Shown: positions 59,968 to 64,000 of the stretch, in pieces
Layout of the letters: every line of letters begins with the position of its first letter
Numbering within the stretch: the first letter of the stretch is position 1
NCBI RefSeq assembly: GCF_028282165.1
Contig: NZ_JANQIM010000012.1
Coordinates: forward strand, 62,001 to 126,000
Source of the DNA: Winogradskyella sp.
Lineage (GTDB): Bacteria; Bacteroidota; Bacteroidia; Flavobacteriales; Flavobacteriaceae
DNA: 64,000 bases
Direction of reading: 5' to 3'
The notes under the pieces: generated by a model
Told to the model about the DNA's origin: nothing
What the model saw: only the letters and a program-made list of their open reading frames with translations
Database searches by the model: none
Program-made: the position numbers and the translations under genes

Positions 59968-61539
59968 TTAAAACTTAAAACTCAATCCTGTATAAACACC
60001 AATAAAGAAAGGCCTAAAATTGCCGAACGTATTATTGAATGTATTTATTTGGTACTTGAATTGAGGTTCAAGATTAATATTCCAATGTTTAGACAAACTG
60101 TAGTCTAGACCCAAACCGAAGTTGGCACTAAAGCTTGTAGAATTAATATTATTGGCTTCACCAATTAAAGTTGATGTGCCATCTATATCAGCATATATTT
60201 CATTTTCGCTTAGGAAAAAGGTACTGAACCCACCTATAACATTAACCCCAAATTTTTTATCTAACAGACGATATTCTAATTCTAAAGGCACTTCTATAAA
60301 ACCAAAACGTTGGTCTATATTTCCGGTAGTTTTAGTGTTGAAAATCTCAGGGGTGGTATTTCTATCAAACATATTAGCACTCATGAGTGTTATGTTTCCT
60401 ATTCCAGCTTTTGGGTTAATATTTCCCGTTGGAACTTCATCCCCACCTCTTGAAGCAAATTCGCCACCATTGAAGGCAAGGACACCAGATGTTGTTTGAC
60501 TGAGATTAACACGGTTTATACCAGCACGTACTTTTAGTTTTTTTGAAATAGCATATGCACCAGAAATCCCATAACTCATATTAATATCACCACTTTTAGA
60601 GTTATTGTTAAACTGTGAATCTATTGATGAACCTTCACCGAGAGAATTAAAATAAACAGGCGCAACATTAGGAACAATGCTCCACCTGTTTTGTTCATCT
60701 TCTTCTTTTTCTTTTTCATCAGTGTCTTTATTATTATCTGCAATAGCATCTATAATAGATACTTTGTTAGCATCTTCTTTGAGGATTGTTGTTTCTTTCT
60801 CTTTCAATAATTCGGCATTAGCTTGGGCATTTTTGTTTTCCGTACTAGAAGCTTCCGATTTTGTAGATGTAGTGTTGTCGGTAACTGCAGAATTCTTGTT
60901 TTTAACTGTTTCTGTAATTATTGATTTTAATTCTTTAGGATCGATAGGTTTGTTCTTGTCTTTGTCATCTACACGTTCATCGGTAGAGACAATTTTAGAC
61001 CGACTGTCCTGATCAGCAATTTTGGTTAAGTTGTTATTTTCTAAAGATGATGCCTTATTATCTTTTTTATCAGTGTTATTGTTTACTAGCGAATTGGATT
61101 TTGAAGTATGGGTTGAAATCAATTCATTAGAAGTATGCTGTTCTAAAGAGTTATTATTTATATCCTCGACAGAGGACGCTTTACTTTCGTTAGAGTCGGT
61201 AACTTTTATGCCAGTCTTAGTATTGAGGTTATTCTTCGGGTCTTGAATGTCTGTATTACTTTGAGTGCCTTCGGAGTTAATGTTTTGATTTTCTGTATCA
61301 ACAATAACAGGCATTGCATTGTCTTCATTAGATTTAAATACAGATACTCCAACAGTTAAAAGCAAGGCTATTAAAGCCGCGACACCACCAATTTGCCACC
61401 AGAGCGCAACGACTCTTCGTTTTTTCTTTTTCTTAGGAAGACTTTCGCTTATACGATTCCAAACAGCGTCGTTAGGCGCTACTTCGAAATCCTTAAACTT
61501 TTCTTGAAAAAGCCTATCTATATTTTTCTTTTCGTTCAT
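59968..61539 (-). CDS. Putative dual-membrane-spanning anti-sigma factor / outer membrane beta-barrel protein
   Basis: A 523-aa protein with an unusual layout: a cytoplasmic N-terminal region (1-42; VWNRISESLP, then KKKKKRR) resembling short anti-sigma domains, one inner-membrane helix (about 43-65), a long low-complexity linker rich in Asn, Lys, Ser, Asp and Thr (about 70-285), and a C-terminal beta-barrel-like domain (about 287-523) ending in FKF. The gene starts 2 nt after the ECF sigma gene ends. Such proteins are known in Bacteroides as dual-membrane-spanning anti-sigma factors. Here the role is inferred from architecture and pairing. Confidence 0.72.
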   Translation of the reverse strand: MNEKKNIDRLFQEKFKDFEVAPNDAVWNRISESLPKKKKKRRVVALWWQIGGVAALIALLLTVGVSVFKSNEDNAMPVIVDTENQNINSEGTQSNTDIQDPKNNLNTKTGIKVTDSNESKASSVEDINNNSLEQHTSNELISTHTSKSNSLVNNNTDKKDNKASSLENNNLTKIADQDSRSKIVSTDERVDDKDKNKPIDPKELKSIITETVKNKNSAVTDNTTSTKSEASSTENKNAQANAELLKEKETTILKEDANKVSIIDAIADNNKDTDEKEKEEDEQNRWSIVPNVAPVYFNSLGEGSSIDSQFNNNSKSGDINMSYGISGAYAISKKLKVRAGINRVNLSQTTSGVLAFNGGEFASRGGDEVPTGNINPKAGIGNITLMSANMFDRNTTPEIFNTKTTGNIDQRFGFIEVPLELEYRLLDKKFGVNVIGGFSTFFLSENEIYADIDGTSTLIGEANNINSTSFSANFGLGLDYSLSKHWNINLEPQFKYQINTFNNTFGNFRPFFIGVYTGLSFKF

Positions 61540-61541
61540 TA

Positions 61542-62087
61542 TTATAATGATTGCGAATTTAAATTCGCTTTATAATCTTCTATTTTATCCTTTAAAATCA
61601 ATCGGGCTCTGGCCAGATTGGATTTTGAGGTTCCTGTAGAAATATTGATTAACTCACTAATTTCGACATGAGAATAACCATCCAACACATATAAATTAAA
61701 CACCAATCGATATCTGTCTGGCAACTCCTGAATAATCTTCAACAAAAAATCAATGCTCAATGCCTCATCATCGATATCTAGAGTAACGTCTTCAATCTTA
61801 TCTTCATTAACTATATCAAAAACACCGACATTTTCCCTATAGCGTTGCAACGACGTATTAATTGCTATTCGTTTTAACCAACCTTCAAAAGAACCTTTAC
61901 TTTTATACTGATCTATTTTACTAAATACAGTTATAAATGCATCGTGCAGATTGTCTTCTGCTTCAGCATAATTTTTAGAATACTTAAGACAAAGCGAAAA
62001 TAATTTACTTGCGTATTGCTTGTATAATTGGCTCTGTGCTTTAGCATCTTGTTTTATACAATTTTTAATGAGTTGTTCTAAACTCAC
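61542..62087 (-). CDS. ECF-type RNA polymerase sigma factor
   Basis: A 181-aa sigma-70 family factor. Region 2 is in LFSLCLKYSKNYAEAEDNLHDAFITVFSKIDQYKSKGSFEGWLKRIAINTSLQRYR (positions about 29-84), and region 4 in IIQELPDRYRLVFNLYVLDGYSHVEISELINISTGTSKSNLARARLILKDKI (positions about 117-169), giving a standard ECF layout. The start is GTG at 62087; the nearby ATG is in another frame. It lies between a small lipoprotein gene (16 nt upstream) and the putative membrane-spanning anti-sigma gene (2 nt downstream). Confidence 0.93.
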   Translation of the reverse strand: MSLEQLIKNCIKQDAKAQSQLYKQYASKLFSLCLKYSKNYAEAEDNLHDAFITVFSKIDQYKSKGSFEGWLKRIAINTSLQRYRENVGVFDIVNEDKIEDVTLDIDDEALSIDFLLKIIQELPDRYRLVFNLYVLDGYSHVEISELINISTGTSKSNLARARLILKDKIEDYKANLNSQSL

Positions 62088-62103
62088 ATTTTAGTAGAAT
62101 TAA

Positions 62104-62559
62104 TTAATAACCTTTCTGTTTATCATCTATAAATCGACCTGCAGAAACGAGGACCTCAACAATATGGTATTGGTCTAACCCCGTAGTATGATCTTCACCT
62201 TGAAAGAATTTGAAGATGTAAGTGTCTGTACTTGTTACTGTAAAATCAAAATCAACAGTCACTTCCTCAGCCTCTCCTGTACAATTCGAATTTTCATCGC
62301 CATAAACAGTATTGACGATAGCAATTATTCTTTCATTACCATCAATTTCGTAGGCAAAATCATTAAACTCGTAACAACTATTAGGTCTGATGTAGCTAAT
62401 ACTAATAGCGTATGTTTCGCCATGAATAAAATGGTCTGGCATGTCTACACTTACAATAGGCATTACCTTAAAATTAAAGTTTTGATTAGAATCTTCATCT
62501 AACGAACACGAAGTGAAAATTAGAGCTAATAAAGCGAATAAAACATTAAGCTTTTTCAT
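62104..62559 (-). CDS. Small lipoprotein upstream of the ECF sigma factor
   Basis: A 151-aa predicted lipoprotein (lipobox TSC at about Cys18) with a beta-sandwich-like mature part: MPIVSVDMPDHFIHGETYAISISYIRP, then TVDFDFTVTSTDTYIFKFFQGED. I recognise no named family. It is the first gene of a lipoprotein-sigma-anti-sigma operon on the minus strand, so it may be a sensor or a target of the system. No clear promoter was found between it and the recA terminator. Confidence 0.78.
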   Translation of the reverse strand: MKKLNVLFALLALIFTSCSLDEDSNQNFNFKVMPIVSVDMPDHFIHGETYAISISYIRPNSCYEFNDFAYEIDGNERIIAIVNTVYGDENSNCTGEAEEVTVDFDFTVTSTDTYIFKFFQGEDHTTGLDQYHIVEVLVSAGRFIDDKQKGY

Positions 62560-62622
62560 AAGAATATATTATTAATTCCATTTAATAGATGCATAAAACA
62601 CAAAAGGGTTGCGTCTAAAAAT

Positions 62623-62649
62623 AAAAAAATCCTGTTTTTAGCAGGATTT
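62623..62649 (-). terminator. Intrinsic terminator after recA
   Basis: On the minus strand AAATCCTG-CTAAAAA-CAGGATTT followed by four more T residues, then ATTTTT, 9 nt after the recA stop. It separates recA from the downstream sigma operon. Confidence 0.88.
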
Positions 62650-62657
62650 ATTATAAT

Positions 62658-63662
62658 TTATTGATTATCATTTATTAAGGCTCGGACTTTTTCTTCTAAT
62701 TCATCCATTAAATCAGGATTATCCTTAATTAAAGATTTAACAGCGTCCCTACCTTGACCTAATTTGGTGTCTTCGTAGCTAAACCAAGAGCCGCTCTTTT
62801 TTACGATATTGTGCTCTACAGCCAAGTCTAAAACCTCCCCCACTTTAGATACACCTTCACCATACATGATATCAAATTCAGCAGTTCTGAAAGGTGGAGC
62901 AACTTTATTTTTTACAACTTTCACTCTTGTTTTGTTGCCCATTACGTTACTATTACTATCTTTTATCTGTGTTGAGCGCCTTATGTCTAATCGTACAGAA
63001 GCATAGAATTTTAAGGCATTACCACCAGTTGTAGTTTCAGGGTTGCCAAACATTACTCCGATCTTTTCGCGTAATTGGTTAATGAAAATCATCGTACAAT
63101 TGGTTTTGCTGATGGATGCTGTAAGCTTTCTCAGTGCCTGCGACATTAAACGGGCGTGAAGTCCCATTTTAGAATCACCCATTTCGCCTTCAATTTCACT
63201 TTTAGGGGTTAATGCCGCAACAGAATCCACAACAATAATATCTATAGCACCAGAACGTATAAGATTGTCGGCAATTTCCAGGGCTTGCTCCCCATTATCT
63301 GGTTGGGAAATAATGAGATTCTCTAAATCCACACCTAGTTTTTCTGCATAAAAGCGATCAAAAGCGTGCTCTGCATCTATAAACGCGGCAATACCCCCGG
63401 CTTTTTGGGCCTCTGCTATGGCGTGTAATGTTAGGGTTGTTTTTCCTGAAGACTCAGGCCCATATATTTCAATCACTCTTCCTCTTGGGTAACCACCAAC
63501 TCCAAGAGCAATATCTAAGCCTAGAGAACCAGACGAAATAGCATCCACATCTTCAATGGCTTGATCACTCATTTTCATTACGGTTCCTTTTCCATAGGCT
63601 TTATCTAACTTGTCTAATGTTAATTTTAAGGCTTTTAATTTTGCATCTTTTTCGCTACTCAT
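62658..63662 (-). CDS. recA: Recombinase A
   Basis: Central homologous recombination and SOS protein, 334 aa. Walker [11 protein letters not shown] is near residue 68, followed by [18 protein letters not shown], the Walker B region [53 protein letters not shown] (L2 region from about residue 195) and a C-terminal [15 protein letters not shown] segment. Length is slightly short of E. coli RecA because the acidic tail is brief. It has a consensus promoter. Confidence 0.98.
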   Translation of the reverse strand: MSSEKDAKLKALKLTLDKLDKAYGKGTVMKMSDQAIEDVDAISSGSLGLDIALGVGGYPRGRVIEIYGPESSGKTTLTLHAIAEAQKAGGIAAFIDAEHAFDRFYAEKLGVDLENLIISQPDNGEQALEIADNLIRSGAIDIIVVDSVAALTPKSEIEGEMGDSKMGLHARLMSQALRKLTASISKTNCTMIFINQLREKIGVMFGNPETTTGGNALKFYASVRLDIRRSTQIKDSNSNVMGNKTRVKVVKNKVAPPFRTAEFDIMYGEGVSKVGEVLDLAVEHNIVKKSGSWFSYEDTKLGQGRDAVKSLIKDNPDLMDELEEKVRALINDNQ

Positions 63663-63691
63663 CTCTTCTATTTTCTTAATTTAATGAACAC

Positions 63692-63721
63692 CAAAAATAC
63701 CACTTATTTTATTTTTTTCAA
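63692..63721 (-). promoter_or_regulatory. recA promoter, TTG-N19-TATTTTTG
   Basis: On the minus strand TTG (complement of 63719-63721), 19 nt, then TATTTTTG (complement of 63692-63699). This predicts a leader of about 25 nt. I see no LexA-type palindrome that can be named with confidence. Confidence 0.72.
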
Positions 63722-63936
63722 TTTCATAACGCAACCCTTTTACAATTTTTACGTCTAGTATATGAAAAAGGAAAAAATTGCTATGAATATTTTTAAAAAG
63801 TTGAAATCCATATCTACTTTTTAATATAAAATTATCAGCAACATGTAAGGTGATATGGTTGTTGTTTACATCAGCAGCCGATACGCCAAAGCAAAACAAC
63901 TTTTTCAATCAGTTTTAAGTTAGTGGTTAGTTAGAG
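63722..63936. other. No gene recognised upstream of recA
   Basis: The stretch upstream of the recA promoter has no convincing gene. A 75-codon minus-strand frame (63681-63908, TTG start) contains the recA promoter and shows no family features. Plus-strand frames are shorter than 25 codons, yet a plus-strand terminator lies just downstream (63937), so a small untranslated transcript remains possible. Confidence 0.5.
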
Positions 63937-63967
63937 AAGCACCCAGATAAATTCCGGGTGCTTTTTT
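63937..63967 (+). terminator. Intrinsic terminator near the right edge, plus-strand orientation
   Basis: Perfect 8-bp stem AAGCACCC (63937-63944)/GGGTGCTT (63956-63963), loop of 11 nt, then TTTT. On the minus strand no T-run follows. No plus-strand gene ends upstream within the window. Confidence 0.8.
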
Positions 63968-63989
63968 AATTCTAGTTCGTTAAAAAGAA

Positions 63990-63997
63990 TACCTTTG
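63990..63997 (+). promoter_or_regulatory. Candidate -7 element TACCTTTG at the right edge
   Basis: A match to TAnnTTTG, pointing to a plus-strand gene beyond the window. The -33 element is not clear. Confidence 0.45.
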
Positions 63998-64000
63998 CAT

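Noticed and set aside
60677..61246. Plus-strand frames rich in Ser, Leu and Phe within the anti-sigma-like gene
   Set aside because: They are the reverse complement of the Asn/Lys/Asp-rich linker; composition explains the long open frames.
63681..63908. Minus-strand 75-codon frame upstream of recA
   Set aside because: TTG start, no recognisable features, and it contains the consensus recA promoter; treated as non-coding.

Overview
The window comes from an AT-rich member of the Bacteroidota, almost certainly a marine-type Flavobacteriaceae. The evidence is the TAnnTTTG-type promoters (best cases TTTG-N19-TACATTTG before atpB and TTG-N19-TATTTTTG before recA), the absence of obvious Shine-Dalgarno sequences, several TTG starts, the gliding/type IX secretion lipoprotein SprE, a split ATP synthase operon (atpB-E-F-H-A-G without atpD/atpC), and many families largely restricted to this phylum (DUF2061 next to cysCDN, DUF4254, DUF4292, DUF5687, DUF6341, DUF6427, HU-CCDC81/SPOR).

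Region 1 (1-28661) is a surface or exopolysaccharide locus. It begins inside a GDP-L-fucose synthase gene and continues with a sulfate-activation block (cysQ, DUF2061, cysC, cysD, cysN). Next come UDP-ManNAcA synthesis (wecB, wecC), a Wzx-like flippase, two Wzy/ligase-like polymerases, CDP-6-deoxyhexose synthesis (rfbF, rfbG, a reductase/epimerase), glycosyltransferases, Ugd (UDP-GlcA) and the initiating polyprenyl-phosphate glycosylphosphotransferase. Inside lies an unusual, almost continuously overlapping decoration module (13744-23194): a hexapeptide acyltransferase, two related SGNH-hydrolase-like proteins (one without the oxyanion-hole motifs), a PaaK-like adenylating enzyme, two helical-toroid-like proteins of unknown function, a formyltransferase translationally coupled to a polysaccharide deacetylase, and a WecG/TagA-type transferase. 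Two minus-strand genes (a GT4 and a second PaaK-like enzyme) close the locus.

Region 2 (28731-37240) is mixed housekeeping: purD, DUF6341, DUF6427, upp, DUF4254 with a GT9 heptosyltransferase-like gene, an orphan PaaE-like flavin/2Fe-2S reductase, and an ABC exporter pair.

Region 3 (37370-47154) runs from sprE and a bactofilin into atpZ and the ATP synthase genes. An added small secreted protein sits between atpH and atpA. A perfect 12-bp hairpin separates atpE from atpF. A frameshifted four-helix-bundle (23S-IVP-like) gene with inverted-repeat ends lies between atpA and atpG.

Region 4 (47262-54797) holds a second flippase, dut, a nucleotidyltransferase, a TPR protein, a DUF4292 lipoprotein and a catalytically degenerate EnvC-like factor, forming an envelope-assembly operon. 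Region 5 (54851-64000) has a GIY-YIG gene bracketed by inverted palindromic repeats, a thioesterase, a SPOR protein, dprA, trpS, plsC, a lipoprotein/ECF sigma/putative dual-membrane anti-sigma operon, and recA.

The best candidates for something under-described are the GIY-YIG gene bounded by palindromic repeats of a family scattered through the window, the deacetylase/formyltransferase plus toroid and SGNH decoration module, and the sigma factor paired with an anti-sigma-like protein that appears to span both membranes. No rRNA, tRNA, CRISPR array, IS element or prophage was recognised.
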